A stretch of DNA of 64,000 nucleotides from Anaerotignum sp. (GTDB lineage: Bacteria > Bacillota > Clostridia > Lachnospirales > Anaerotignaceae), in contig NZ_DAOUQB010000013.1 in the NCBI RefSeq assembly GCF_030625865.1, forward strand, positions 1 to 64,000. Reading direction: 5' to 3'. Position numbers and translations under genes: made by a program. Each line of letters starts with the position of its first letter. Position 1 is the first letter of the stretch. The notes beneath the pieces are model-generated. The model ran no database searches. It was not told the origin of the DNA and saw only the letters and a list, made by a program, of their open reading frames with translations. Below are positions 26,345 through 35,570 of the stretch, piece by piece.

Positions 26345-26602
26345 TTATATCATAAGTTTGAATACTTCATAAAGAAAATCCTGTAACGTTTCAAGCATCC
26401 ATGGACCGCAGATCAAGCAAACAACAACAAGAATTAAAATTTTGGGTACAAAGGTAATTGTTTGTTCGTGAATCTGGGTTGCCGCCTGTATGATAGAAAT
26501 AAAAACACCAACAACCATACTTAAAAGAAGGATGGGACCTCCAATTTTCATGACTACAACAATTGCCCCTCGCATAATATCTAAAGCTTCACCATTTGTC
26601 AT
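26345..26602 (-). CDS. fliQ: Flagellar export gate protein FliQ
   Basis: An 85-aa protein with two membrane segments, the conserved ISIIQAATQIHEQTITFVPK loop and normal length. The start follows GGGGGG. It is 15 bp after fliP. Confidence 0.95.
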   Translation of the reverse strand: MTNGEALDIMRGAIVVVMKIGGPILLLSMVVGVFISIIQAATQIHEQTITFVPKILILVVVCLICGPWMLETLQDFLYEVFKLMI

Positions 26603-26617
26603 ACATTATCCCCCCAA

Positions 26618-27274
26618 CTAATTAAAGCTTTTAATCAATGTAGAGAATAATAACTGCCAGCCATTTACCGTGATAAACAATAATATTTTAAACGGTAATG
26701 AGATCAAAGCGGGCGGCAACATAATCATACCCATAGACATCAATGTACTTGATACCACAATATCAATGAGCAAGAACGGAAGAAGTAAAAGGAATCCTAT
26801 GATAAACGCCCTTTTCAACTCACTGGTAATAAATGAAGGTATGATAACCGTCATGGGCAAGTCTTCATACTTCTCCGTTGCCTCGTCTCCAGAAAATTCC
26901 ATAAACATGTCTAACGTTTCAACTTCCGTCTGCTTCAGCATAAAAGTTTTCATGGGTACAGAGGCTCGATCCAATGCCTCTTGACCGCTTATTTCCTCGT
27001 TTTTATAAGGTATGTATGCATTTTCATTTATCTGGCTCATCACCGGAGACATAACAAATAAGGTAAGAAATAATGAAATACCTACCAAAACCGTATTTGG
27101 TGGCGTTTGCTGCAACCCCAATGCACTTCTCAAAAAAGACATCACAATAATAATTCTGGTAAATGACGTCATCATGATTATAATGGATGGCAGCAGCGAA
27201 ATAACGGTAAGCATTAAAATCAACTCTAATGTCTGCATTTGTCCGCCGTTTATATTAATAAAAGCATCATTCAT
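26618..27274 (-). CDS. fliP: Flagellar export gate protein FliP
   Basis: A 218-aa protein with the start at 27274 behind GAGGGAG. The conserved MMTSFTRIIIVMSFLRSALG and QTPPNTVLVGISLFLT segments and four membrane helices are visible. No long signal peptide is present, as is common in Firmicutes. Confidence 0.95.
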   Translation of the reverse strand: MNDAFININGGQMQTLELILMLTVISLLPSIIIMMTSFTRIIIVMSFLRSALGLQQTPPNTVLVGISLFLTLFVMSPVMSQINENAYIPYKNEEISGQEALDRASVPMKTFMLKQTEVETLDMFMEFSGDEATEKYEDLPMTVIIPSFITSELKRAFIIGFLLLLPFLLIDIVVSSTLMSMGMIMLPPALISLPFKILLFITVNGWQLLFSTLIKSFN

Positions 27275-27335
27275 GATAAACTCCCTCGTAAATACATACA
27301 TCTATTCCACAGCATAGCCTGAGGACGAATATGTG

Positions 27336-27668
27336 TTATTTCTTTCTATTTGGAAAATACTGCGAGAAAACATCTTTGAAGTCATATTCCTTTTTGCCAC
27401 GCATTTCTTCCAAGTCTTGAAATGTATGTTCATCTATGTCATCCAATTCTTTGATTAGATGAATGCCGCTTTGGGATAATGATAATAGGTAGTATTTTTT
27501 CTCCACTTTCAAAATAACAATGGATTTATCCTGAGAAATGGATAGCCTATCTACAATCTGCATATGCCCAGAAGCCCGAAATTTCATGGCCTTCGTACCA
27601 ATATACTTTGTAAACCAATAGCTCAGAAATAAAATCAAAATTACTAAAATCAGCGTAAAAAAAATCAT
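27336..27668 (-). CDS. fliO: Flagellar protein FliO
   Basis: A 110-aa protein with one N-terminal membrane segment (residues 2-20), the SH3-like VDRLSISQDKSIVILKVEKK core and a charged tail. FliO assists FliPQR assembly. Position between cheY and fliP fits. The ATG at 27668 is 22 nt from the only good ribosome site (GGGGGAGAG), whereas an in-frame ATT at 27686 is 6-7 nt from it, so translation may start six codons earlier at a rare ATT. Confidence 0.85.
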   Translation of the reverse strand: MIFFTLILVILILFLSYWFTKYIGTKAMKFRASGHMQIVDRLSISQDKSIVILKVEKKYYLLSLSQSGIHLIKELDDIDEHTFQDLEEMRGKKEYDFKDVFSQYFPNRKK

Positions 27669-27707
27669 AAAATAATCTTCAAAAATCAGTCTCTCCCCCT
27701 ATTCAGC

Positions 27708-28067
27708 TTAACCTAGCACGGTTGTTACTGTCTTTAAAATTCTGTCGGGTTTAAAGGGTTTTACGATGAAGTCCTTTGCACCTGATTTGATTGCCTCAAT
27801 AACCATAGCTTCCTGTCCCATAGCTGAACACATTACTACGTTCGCATTGGGATCAATTTGTTTGATTGCCTTGAGGGCACCTAAACCATCCATATTGGGC
27901 ATGGTAATATCCATAATTACCAGATCAGGCTTAACCTCCGTAAACTTCGCAACTGCTTCCACACCATCTGCTGCTTCGTAGATGTCGCTATAACCATTTT
28001 TTGTTAGCGCATCCTTGATCATCATTCTCATGAAAGAAGCATCATCCACCAATAAAATTTTAGACAT
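27708..28067 (-). CDS. cheY: Chemotaxis response regulator CheY
   Basis: A 119-aa single receiver domain with acidic pair Asp8-Asp9, phospho-acceptor Asp53 (VIMDITMPNMDG), the switch Ser in VVMCSAMG and Lys in DFIVKPF. It binds FliM/FliY when phosphorylated. It lies between fliY and fliO, as in the Bacillus fla/che operon. Confidence 0.97.
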   Translation of the reverse strand: MSKILLVDDASFMRMMIKDALTKNGYSDIYEAADGVEAVAKFTEVKPDLVIMDITMPNMDGLGALKAIKQIDPNANVVMCSAMGQEAMVIEAIKSGAKDFIVKPFKPDRILKTVTTVLG

Positions 28068-28093
28068 TTAAATCATTCCTCTCTTTCCCTATA

Positions 28094-29407
28094 TTAACCT
28101 GTCACCTTATATTTTTTTAAAACTTCTGTTACACGCACACCAAAATTATCCTCTACTACTACTACATCACCCTTTGCAATACATTGTCCATTTACATATA
28201 TATCCACTTGCTCACCCGCAAGCTTATCCAGAACAATCAGCGAACCTTTGTTGTATTCGAGAATTTCCCGAACATTCTTTTTGGTGCGCCCAATTTCCAC
28301 GGAAATTTCCAGAGGTACATCCATAATCAACTCAAGATTTTCTGTACGTTCCTGAGTTCCCCCGCCATCTTTGGTTTTATGTAATTCAGCCTTTGGTTGT
28401 ACATTGATTACCTTAGGCTGTGCAGCAGGACCATTCATTTGAGGCGCCTGAACGGGCTGTGGTACCGGCGTATTCATTTGGGGCGCCTGAACAGGCTGTG
28501 GTGCCGGTGTATTCATTTGCTGGGCCTGAACAGGTTGTTCACTGGCCGTTACCGGTGTGTTTTCTGTTTTTGCAGCCACAGTGTTATTTTGCTGTACTTC
28601 TACCTTCTCCGGTTCAGAAGGTGTGTTGTCACTTGTATCGTTTTGGAAACTTTGCGCTAACAATTTTTCTATTTCTTCCTGGCTCATCATCCTACTGGAA
28701 GATGGCTCTTCTGTTTCTTCTTCAGCATCAAAGAAATTCTGATAGTTCATTTCCTGCGTTTCCACTGCTGGCACAGTATCTTGGACTTGTTCTGAAACCT
28801 CAGTTTCTCCCTCTTGGCCTAATCCAAAACATGACAGAAGCTTCCTTGTCAAATCAATGGACATAATATTTAAAAATTCACTCTCAAGTGAATCTTCCAC
28901 CTTAAGAGAAAACCTTACAACCACCATAGACTCGTTATCCAGCAAATACTTTTCGCTAAATTCCGCTACCGTATTGATTTCAAATGAGGTTGGCGTAGAA
29001 ATATTAACGGGCTCCCCCAGAAGTTCTGCCAAAGCAGTGGAAGATGCGCCCATCATCTGGTTCATTACCTCGCGTATTGCACTCATGTTGATGTCATTTA
29101 GTTCAAATTCCTCTTCAGGAATTTCCATGCCCATTAAAATTTCAACGATTAGCTTTACATCGTGTCTTTTCAGCAACATAATATTACTACCGCTTAACCC
29201 CGAAACATAGGTTATTTCAACGGCAACTGCCGGTTCCATATATGTAAACTCAAAATTGTCCTTATCTGATACCATTACATTCGGAACAGTAATATCAACT
29301 CTTCTATCAAGCATAGTAGAGACGGCTGTGGCTGATGCTCCAAGACTGATGTTAAGAATTTCGCCAATCGCATCCATCTCTAATGAGCTAAAAATTTTCT
29401 CATCCAT
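28094..29407 (-). CDS. fliY: Flagellar switch protein FliY (CheC-like phosphatase + FliN domain)
   Basis: A 437-aa fusion. The N-terminal CheC-like domain has two intact phosphatase motifs, DAIGEILN and SAIREVMN. A long Gln/Pro/Glu-rich linker follows (about residues 215-345), with three 13-residue repeats. The C-terminal SpoA/FliN domain (about 355-430) forms the C-ring. It both builds the switch and removes phosphate from CheY-P, and is probably the main phosphatase here given the altered CheC site. It is 21 bp after fliM. Confidence 0.95.
   Translation of the reverse strand: MDEKIFSSLEMDAIGEILNISLGASATAVSTMLDRRVDITVPNVMVSDKDNFEFTYMEPAVAVEITYVSGLSGSNIMLLKRHDVKLIVEILMGMEIPEEEFELNDINMSAIREVMNQMMGASSTALAELLGEPVNISTPTSFEINTVAEFSEKYLLDNESMVVVRFSLKVEDSLESEFLNIMSIDLTRKLLSCFGLGQEGETEVSEQVQDTVPAVETQEMNYQNFFDAEEETEEPSSSRMMSQEEIEKLLAQSFQNDTSDNTPSEPEKVEVQQNNTVAAKTENTPVTASEQPVQAQQMNTPAPQPVQAPQMNTPVPQPVQAPQMNGPAAQPKVINVQPKAELHKTKDGGGTQERTENLELIMDVPLEISVEIGRTKKNVREILEYNKGSLIVLDKLAGEQVDIYVNGQCIAKGDVVVVEDNFGVRVTEVLKKYKVTG
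28418..28534 (-). repeat. Three 39-bp tandem repeats in the FliY linker
   Basis: Units at 28496-28534, 28457-28495 and 28418-28456 encode PVQAQQMNTPAPQ, PVQAPQMNTPVPQ and PVQAPQMNGPAAQ. The copies differ at several bases and keep the frame. Confidence 0.9.
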
Positions 29408-29428
29408 AACTATAAATCCCCCCTTTTG

Positions 29429-30433
29429 CTATTCTTTGTGGCCATTTGTTTCACTAATCCTCACCGCCATATTTTTATTATATACCCCCAGCTTCCCTTG
29501 GAACCAAATATTGTCTTCAACAAAAATATCAACGTATGAGTTTTGGGGTCGATTCATATTTATGATGTCACCCTGTTTCAGATCGTAAATATCTTGCAGC
29601 ATAACCGTCGCATCACCAATTTTTGCCGTAACTTCCAAATTGGTATCTTTGATAGATTCGAATATATCTTGAGACGTAGTGTCCACATCAATTCCTGACA
29701 ACTTACCGGTGCTGCTTTTTTTACTCTCCAGACGTCCAAAAATATTTGTTAACATTGAACCCGGGATACAAACATTTATTTTCCCCTCAACATTATTAAT
29801 CATTACTTCAATAATGGCAAGCACTACAATTTCATCCATCCCTATTTCCTGCATCATTCCATGAGATGTTTCTACTTTTTCAATTTTAAAGTCTATATCC
29901 AGATAATTCGCCCAACCATCCTTCATAACCTTAACCAAGTACTTGGCAATATTCTCATATAACAAAAGTTCAATATCTGTATATGAATATTGAGAAGAAA
30001 TATTTTGAGGTTCTTCACCGATCCCCCCCAACATTCGGTCAATCATACTAAGCATCAACGGCGTAGTTATATGCATAAACAACGTACCCGTACCTGCCTT
30101 GCCCCCTAAATCCGCATTAATCACAGTTAGCGCATCATTATCAGATAAAGCATTGCTAAACTCATAATAACGCTCTTCTTCCACCGTAATAAGAGAAACT
30201 TCGCTGGATATCCTAAGCAGACTGTTTAATCTAGAAGATGCGATCCTGCAATAATTCTCATGGGCACTTTTGATTATATTTAATTTGTCCTTCGTAAACT
30301 TTTTCGGACTATAGAAATCATATTTTCGGTATTTCTCGCCAGTGTCTTTAGAGACATCTTCCTCAACGCTGCCCCCGCCCATCACTGAGGCAAGAAGCTC
30401 GTCTATCTGACTCTGGCTTAAAACTTCAGACAT
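29429..30433 (-). CDS. fliM: Flagellar motor switch protein FliM
   Basis: A 334-aa protein starting MSEVLSQSQIDELLASV, the EIDALL-type CheY-binding N-terminus. A CheC-like middle domain (TPLMLSMIDRMLGG) and a C-terminal SpoA domain follow. It directly follows motB with no fliL gene between. Confidence 0.96.
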   Translation of the reverse strand: MSEVLSQSQIDELLASVMGGGSVEEDVSKDTGEKYRKYDFYSPKKFTKDKLNIIKSAHENYCRIASSRLNSLLRISSEVSLITVEEERYYEFSNALSDNDALTVINADLGGKAGTGTLFMHITTPLMLSMIDRMLGGIGEEPQNISSQYSYTDIELLLYENIAKYLVKVMKDGWANYLDIDFKIEKVETSHGMMQEIGMDEIVVLAIIEVMINNVEGKINVCIPGSMLTNIFGRLESKKSSTGKLSGIDVDTTSQDIFESIKDTNLEVTAKIGDATVMLQDIYDLKQGDIINMNRPQNSYVDIFVEDNIWFQGKLGVYNKNMAVRISETNGHKE

Positions 30434-30507
30434 TTATAGCATTCACCCCTACCATTCTATATTGGACCCCGGGCCCCTTTACCGTTAGCTTGAACAAACC
30501 AATGCTA

Positions 30508-31323
30508 TTATTGCGTGTCTTGGCTATTCTCGGTTTGTGTTTCATTAGCCTCAACGCCATAAATTTCATTATAATAGTTATCCAAAGATCTAACAATACT
30601 GTCATTTTTGGTAATTAGAATTTCTACTCGCCTATTTTTGGCTCTGCTTTCCTTTGTTGCAAAAGAACTGATGGGTCTGAACTGCCCAAACCCCGTAGAA
30701 ACTAATTTTTCCGGTCCAATAATATTCTTTTTTTGGATATATACAAGAACTTCTGTGGCCCTGTTTGATGATAAAAATCTATCACTTACAACCTCATTCG
30801 GCTCCGTTGGACTTGCCTGAGAAGTATGCCCTAGTATCTGGATTTCCTTAACAGAATCACTAACGTCCTCTATGGCATAACATAATTGATCAAGCACATC
30901 TTTGCCCTCTTGCTTCAATACATAGCTATTCCCATCGAAAAAAATGTTGTTTCTAAAGGTAATAAAGGTAAACCCCTCTCCCTTGCTGATTTCAACGTCA
31001 GAATCAAGTCCATTCATTTCAACATATTTCGATAGCTTATAATAAAGTTCATCGAACTCATCGTTAAACATGGTGTCTTCCCCATCACCGTTAAAGCCTC
31101 CCTCGAGATCATAATTCCCCAAGCTCCCCTCGGAGTTTTCAACGATTTGACTAACTTCCTTATCCGTAGGATTAAAACTCTTTACAATTTCCTTCCACTT
31201 TGCACTATCCACAGAAGAGATTGAATAAAGCAATACAAAGAAACATAGAAGAAGTGTAACCATATCGCTATAGGTATTCAGCCAATCATTAGAAATCCCG
31301 CCTTTTTTTTCTTTTTTCTTCAT
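30508..31323 (-). CDS. motB: Flagellar stator protein MotB
   Basis: A 271-aa protein. One membrane helix carries the proton-binding Asp20 (NTYSDMVTLLLCFF). A linker and an OmpA-like peptidoglycan-binding domain follow (about 135-250, ILGHTSQA...NRATEV...NRRVEILI). The start follows GGGGGTG. It pairs with motA 69 bp upstream. Confidence 0.95.
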   Translation of the reverse strand: MKKKEKKGGISNDWLNTYSDMVTLLLCFFVLLYSISSVDSAKWKEIVKSFNPTDKEVSQIVENSEGSLGNYDLEGGFNGDGEDTMFNDEFDELYYKLSKYVEMNGLDSDVEISKGEGFTFITFRNNIFFDGNSYVLKQEGKDVLDQLCYAIEDVSDSVKEIQILGHTSQASPTEPNEVVSDRFLSSNRATEVLVYIQKKNIIGPEKLVSTGFGQFRPISSFATKESRAKNRRVEILITKNDSIVRSLDNYYNEIYGVEANETQTENSQDTQ

Positions 31324-31392
31324 AGCTGCACACCCCCTTATTATAAAACAAATTCACAATCAGATTTTATTTAACAATAATTTCTTATTGGA

Positions 31393-32190
31393 TTATTCTT
31401 CTTCGGGAGGTTCCTCCTTGCCTTTTTTCTTTTTACCTCCTTTTTCATACTGGGGTAAATAAGTAATTAGTTTTTCCTTCAAAAAGTTAGGATTTTCGCC
31501 GGCTTGAATGGCCAAAATTCCCTCTATAATAATTTTCCTACATAAAATTTCCTCATCACTTCTCACTCTTAGTTTTTTGGCAATAGGCATAAAAAACAGG
31601 TTCGCAAGCACAGAACCATAAAACGTTGTAATTAACGCAATACCCATATTAGTACTGATTCCGTCCGCTCCGTCTTCCATATTCATTGACATTAACATGT
31701 TAACCAGACCTATCAGCGTACCAACCATACCAAATGCAGGAGCATACCCTGCACCCTTTTCATAAAACTCAATAATTTCACTATGTCGTTCCTCAATATG
31801 CTCCAATGTATTATCCAATATTTCATTCACTTGTTGGGGTGTTGTGGAATCAACAATCAACATTAACCCCTCTCGAAAAAAAGGATCTTGCATTGAATTA
31901 GCTTTTTCTTCTAATGCAAGAAGTCCGCTCTTACGCGCAATAATTGCCAATTCATGTAGTTGTTCAATAAATTCCATAGCATTATAAGGATTTTTCAGTA
32001 ATATTTTGAACTGCTTTGGCAATTGTTTTAATACTCTGGCCGGATAACTTGCAACTAAAGCTGCAAAGGTTCCGCCTATAACAATCATAATACTCTGGGG
32101 CTCCCAAAAGTTGCCCAAATCCTTAAAGCCAATACCAAATATAACAAGTGCCAACCCTATTATAATGCCCAGGAAAGTTGTAATGTCCAT
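31393..32190 (-). CDS. motA: Flagellar stator protein MotA
   Basis: A 265-aa protein with four membrane segments. The cytoplasmic loop carries charged residues that contact FliG, and the conserved PAFGMVGTLIGLVNML contains the channel proline. The C-terminus is very basic and Gly/Lys-rich. The start follows GGAGG. Confidence 0.95.
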   Translation of the reverse strand: MDITTFLGIIIGLALVIFGIGFKDLGNFWEPQSIMIVIGGTFAALVASYPARVLKQLPKQFKILLKNPYNAMEFIEQLHELAIIARKSGLLALEEKANSMQDPFFREGLMLIVDSTTPQQVNEILDNTLEHIEERHSEIIEFYEKGAGYAPAFGMVGTLIGLVNMLMSMNMEDGADGISTNMGIALITTFYGSVLANLFFMPIAKKLRVRSDEEILCRKIIIEGILAIQAGENPNFLKEKLITYLPQYEKGGKKKKGKEEPPEEE

Positions 32191-32218
32191 AATTCGCCTC
32201 CAAAGCCTTATTTCTATT

Positions 32219-32437
32219 TCACAAATTCACGTTTCTCACCTTAGGGGTAATATTCATGGAATGAATTGCCGATAAATACTTAATTGACTTTTCAATAATT
32301 TCATCCGGTGTTTCCCTCACAATATAGAAACTCAAATTATGCAACAGAATTTTAGATTCCGGAATGCATTCAATTGAGACAATCTGCTCACAGTTTAATA
32401 CAAATTTTTCGCCATTAAGCTTTGTTAATTTTATCAT
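32219..32437 (-). CDS. flbD: Flagellar protein FlbD
   Basis: A 72-aa small protein with the family pattern MIKLTKLNGEKFVLNCEQI followed by IECIPES and VRETPDEI. It commonly precedes motA in clostridial and spirochaete flagellar operons, as here (28 bp). The molecular role is not settled. The start follows GGGAGG. Confidence 0.92.
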   Translation of the reverse strand: MIKLTKLNGEKFVLNCEQIVSIECIPESKILLHNLSFYIVRETPDEIIEKSIKYLSAIHSMNITPKVRNVNL

Positions 32438-32593
32438 AAAAACCTCCCGAAATCCTCATAGATAGTTCCAATTATTTACATAGTATTTACAATTAAATTC
32501 CGTCATGTAATCCCTCAAAAAACACCATCTTTATGAAGTATAGCTCCTCATATAATTCGTTTTACCGGACTATAATGTACATCTGCCTCTATC

Positions 32594-32601
32594 ATATCGG
32601 A
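32594..32601 (-). promoter_or_regulatory. Sigma-28 -10-like element upstream of flbD-motAB
   Basis: TCCGATAT on the minus strand differs by one base from the FliA -10 element GCCGATAT and lies about 155 bp before flbD, downstream of a terminator-like hairpin. No TAAA is found 14-16 bp upstream, so the promoter is tentative. Confidence 0.3.
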
Positions 32602-32640
32602 TGTTTTTGCAAATTACATCGATTCTTTATTAATTATAGT

Positions 32641-32682
32641 TAAAAAGAGTAGTAAACCGCAACCAATGCAGCAGCGGTTTAC
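32641..32682 (-). terminator. Terminator-like hairpin after flgE
   Basis: On the minus strand a 9-bp stem, GTAAACCGC with GCGGTTTAC, encloses a 13-nt loop and is followed by TACTCTTTTTAA. It would separate flgD-flgE from flbD-motAB, at least partly. Confidence 0.6.
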
Positions 32683-32735
32683 ACTATATGTCATATAGGT
32701 TTCCTCAATTTATATTTTTATGTAGTAAATGTTAA

Positions 32736-33665
32736 TTATCTCTTAATATTTACAAGTTCCTCAAGCATCTCGTCTGTCACAGTAATAATTCTTGTATTCG
32801 CCTGGAAACCTCTTTGAGTGGTAATCATTTCAGAGAATTCTTTTGCCAAGTCAACATTTGACATTTCCAATCCATAATTTAAAATTGCACCTGTTGTACC
32901 TTCACCTGGCTTATATGGCAAAACATACCCCGTATTTTCTCTAATTTCATAGTAAGGTCCTTGAGTTTTCTCCAAAGCGTTTGGATTTGGTACATTCGCA
33001 ACGGCTAACATACCAACCGTAACACTTTTTCCGTCCGGATCGCTACCGATAATTTCACCTGTTTTGGAAATACTCAAACTATTCAGTTTCAGGGGCGTAC
33101 CATTTGCATCACCCGCCGTAAGAAGATTCCCATCCTTGTCAACATAAGGAGTTCTAATAGGCTGAATACGTCCTTCTTCTATGGCTCCATCCTTATATGC
33201 AAAACCATAAACGATATTGCCATTGCCATCGCACAGATAACCTTCCCCATCGAAAGTAAAGTTACCTACTCTGGACAACATAAGCTTTGTCATTTCTTCC
33301 GAAACCCCTTCGGGATCATCATCTTTTAGTTCAATATCAATACCCTTATTGCCTACAATAAAAAATCCCTGACCATCAATCATGCAGTCCATAGCACTGT
33401 CTGTTGGTGCATAAGCCCCACTGGCAAACATAAGATCAATGGTCCCCACTTCAGATCCGTAACCTACCTGAGAAGGGTTAGAACCACCAAAAACGTCATT
33501 TCCATCACTTGAAGAGGATGTTGTCTGATAAATAGACTCTTTAAACGTTACCCTCCCCGATTTATAGCCATAAGTATTTACATTGGCAATGTTATTACCG
33601 ATAACATCCATTTTTTGTTGATGCGCACGAAGCCCGGCAATCCCTGAAAACATTGATTTTACCAT
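32736..33665 (-). CDS. flgE: Flagellar hook protein FlgE
   Basis: A 309-aa axial protein starting MVKSMFSGIAGLRAHQQ behind AAGGGG, with VIGNNIANVNTYGYKSGR and the C-terminal SNVDLAKEFSEMITTQRGFQ motif. It is at the short end for hook proteins, as in Bacillus FlgE. It follows flgD after a 183-bp gap that contains its own promoter. Confidence 0.9.
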   Translation of the reverse strand: MVKSMFSGIAGLRAHQQKMDVIGNNIANVNTYGYKSGRVTFKESIYQTTSSSSDGNDVFGGSNPSQVGYGSEVGTIDLMFASGAYAPTDSAMDCMIDGQGFFIVGNKGIDIELKDDDPEGVSEEMTKLMLSRVGNFTFDGEGYLCDGNGNIVYGFAYKDGAIEEGRIQPIRTPYVDKDGNLLTAGDANGTPLKLNSLSISKTGEIIGSDPDGKSVTVGMLAVANVPNPNALEKTQGPYYEIRENTGYVLPYKPGEGTTGAILNYGLEMSNVDLAKEFSEMITTQRGFQANTRIITVTDEMLEELVNIKR

Positions 33666-33715
33666 AAAATGAAATCCCCTTTCTAACTACCTTTCAAGAT
33701 AACGTTGTTAAAAAA

Positions 33716-33745
33716 ATTATAAAGCGTTTTATTCTAAGAGATCAA
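33716..33745 (-). promoter_or_regulatory. Internal sigma-A promoter of flgE
   Basis: On the minus strand TTGATC (33745-33740), an 18-bp spacer and a consensus TATAAT (33721-33716), about 50 bp before the flgE start. Confidence 0.6.
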
Positions 33746-33848
33746 ATACAGATGGTATCACACCGGCGTATTTCCTGCGTAATAACATCTGATGAAAATA
33801 CTTCAGATACAGTGGTGTCCGTTAAAATTCTGTACTACCGATGTCATC

Positions 33849-34331
33849 CTAATTATTCTCGTTAGTTTGCCCCCCATTTTCTGTGCCACTGGTATCAGTT
33901 TCCGGAAGTTTTCCAACCGCCATAATTTGAGATAACTTATAGCTGTTTCCCTCTACAAAAACAACCTGCTCCCCTGCATACATTCCCGTTGCTGTAACCG
34001 TTCCATACAGCTCTGATATGTTGCCATCGCTATCTGTTTTTCCGATGGTTACATCTTTTCCAACCAACGAAGCAGCATAGGAAATAAGGGAAACACTCGT
34101 AATATCCTCTATTGCCTGCATCGCGGACATCATCGTCAACTGGTTCATAAATTCACTCTGATCCATAGGATTGGTCATATCCTGATTTTGCAGCTGCGCC
34201 GCCATTAGTTGAAAGAAGTCGTCTATATCCAAAGTGCTCTTACCCGTGGTTTCCGTCGTTAGTTTCTGGGTACTGCTTGCAGAAGTAGTTTTATTCGGAA
34301 TATTGGTCATATAATCATTAATGCTGGACAT
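33849..34331 (-). CDS. flgD: Flagellar hook assembly scaffold FlgD
   Basis: A 160-aa protein. A Thr/Ser-rich N-terminus is followed by the FlgD signature DIDDFFQLMAAQLQNQDMTN and PMDQSEFMNQLTMMSAMQAI. A short beta domain follows and an Asn-rich tail ends it. It is the short form lacking the large C-terminal domain. The start follows GGAGGTG, overlapping the fliK stop region. Confidence 0.95.
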   Translation of the reverse strand: MSSINDYMTNIPNKTTSASSTQKLTTETTGKSTLDIDDFFQLMAAQLQNQDMTNPMDQSEFMNQLTMMSAMQAIEDITSVSLISYAASLVGKDVTIGKTDSDGNISELYGTVTATGMYAGEQVVFVEGNSYKLSQIMAVGKLPETDTSGTENGGQTNENN

Positions 34332-34333
34332 TT

Positions 34334-35536
34334 TTACACCTCCGCCACTTCAATATTATCAATACCTAACCGCAGCCTTTGAGCAAAATCCAGATTCGGT
34401 TGGTCCTGCTCTCTTCGCTTTTCATTGGAATCGCCTTGATATTGTCCATGATTTCCGCTGCCATCGAAGTTTTCACTGCCTGTGTTTTGTCCATCAGTTT
34501 TATTGTAGTAATTTAAATTAACATTCACGTCCTGCATCAAACTGGTTTGCACAACTTTTGACAAAGAGTCTAAATTTGTGGCCAATAGTGCTTTTGTAGC
34601 TTCATCACTGCAATTAAGTGTGACTGAAATTTTGCCTTTATTGATTAAAAATTCAACATCAATTTCTCCCAATTCCTTTGGAGTTAATTTAATATTGACT
34701 TTTTGTACTTCATTATTTATTTTCTCTACAACCATGTTGCCTATTTCTTCCGCAACCTGCTTCCATGAAGACTCTAAAGAGGGGTCTCCCACTTTAATCA
34801 TAATTACGTTATCCGCTGTACTGTCCGAAGGGAGTGGTGGCAAGTCAGGTGCTGTAATAGCACCGGTGTCTACACCTTCATTTCCCTGGGAAAAAGTACC
34901 TCCATTATTTTCATCATTCATAAACATGTTTTGCTTCAAATCCGCTGTGGAATTGGAAGTGTTTTCCACCAAATTCGTAGCAACATTTTGTTTTAACAAA
35001 GCAGAGGCAGTATCCTTGCTTTCATCTTCCAAAACAGTCTGGGACGCATAAACAACCGGAGCCTTTTCTGCCAATTGCATTTTTGCCAATCCTTGTGCTA
35101 TGGAAACAGTCTGCATAGATTCCAAACCTGTTCCATTTTGTACAGCGGATTCTATAAGTCCAGCTTGTCCCACCCCACCTTGCTCGTTTGCCAAAACATT
35201 GCCATCATTTTGTCCTGCGGCAGATAAACCTACCGCCTTGGCAAGCTGAACGGGGTCAAACGCCCCACCGGAATTGATTACCAACGATGCCAATTCATTC
35301 AAATTCGCCTTGTCATCCTTTGTTTCTTTGGTATCCTCCTGTACACTGCTACCCGTTTCTTTCCCTGTGCCTTGCTCCTTCTTGGTAACTTGACTGCGTC
35401 TGTCAGTCGTTTTTTGATTAGATACATTTTTTATCATGTCTTTGAAGCTATCCTCTGATTTACTGCTTTTTGATTTCATTTCAACTTTTCCTGTTTCAGG
35501 AATACTCTTATTTATTGAAACAGAACAATTATTCAA
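34334..35536 (-). CDS. fliK: Flagellar hook-length control protein FliK (TTG start)
   Basis: A 400-aa protein. The TTG at 35536 (NNCSVSINKS) is taken as start, with AAGGGGTG 5 nt upstream; the open frame extends seven codons further without a site. The N-terminal two-thirds are low-complexity and Gln/Asn/Ser-rich. The C-terminal Flg_hook domain (about 270-345) contains LTPKELGEIDVEFLINKGK. It is the first gene of this cluster: the fliF-fliJ genes that usually precede it are not upstream. Confidence 0.9.
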   Translation of the reverse strand: MNNCSVSINKSIPETGKVEMKSKSSKSEDSFKDMIKNVSNQKTTDRRSQVTKKEQGTGKETGSSVQEDTKETKDDKANLNELASLVINSGGAFDPVQLAKAVGLSAAGQNDGNVLANEQGGVGQAGLIESAVQNGTGLESMQTVSIAQGLAKMQLAEKAPVVYASQTVLEDESKDTASALLKQNVATNLVENTSNSTADLKQNMFMNDENNGGTFSQGNEGVDTGAITAPDLPPLPSDSTADNVIMIKVGDPSLESSWKQVAEEIGNMVVEKINNEVQKVNIKLTPKELGEIDVEFLINKGKISVTLNCSDEATKALLATNLDSLSKVVQTSLMQDVNVNLNYYNKTDGQNTGSENFDGSGNHGQYQGDSNEKRREQDQPNLDFAQRLRLGIDNIEVAEV

Positions 35537-35570
35537 GCAATCACCCCTTAAAATCATTGGTACCTTTATC

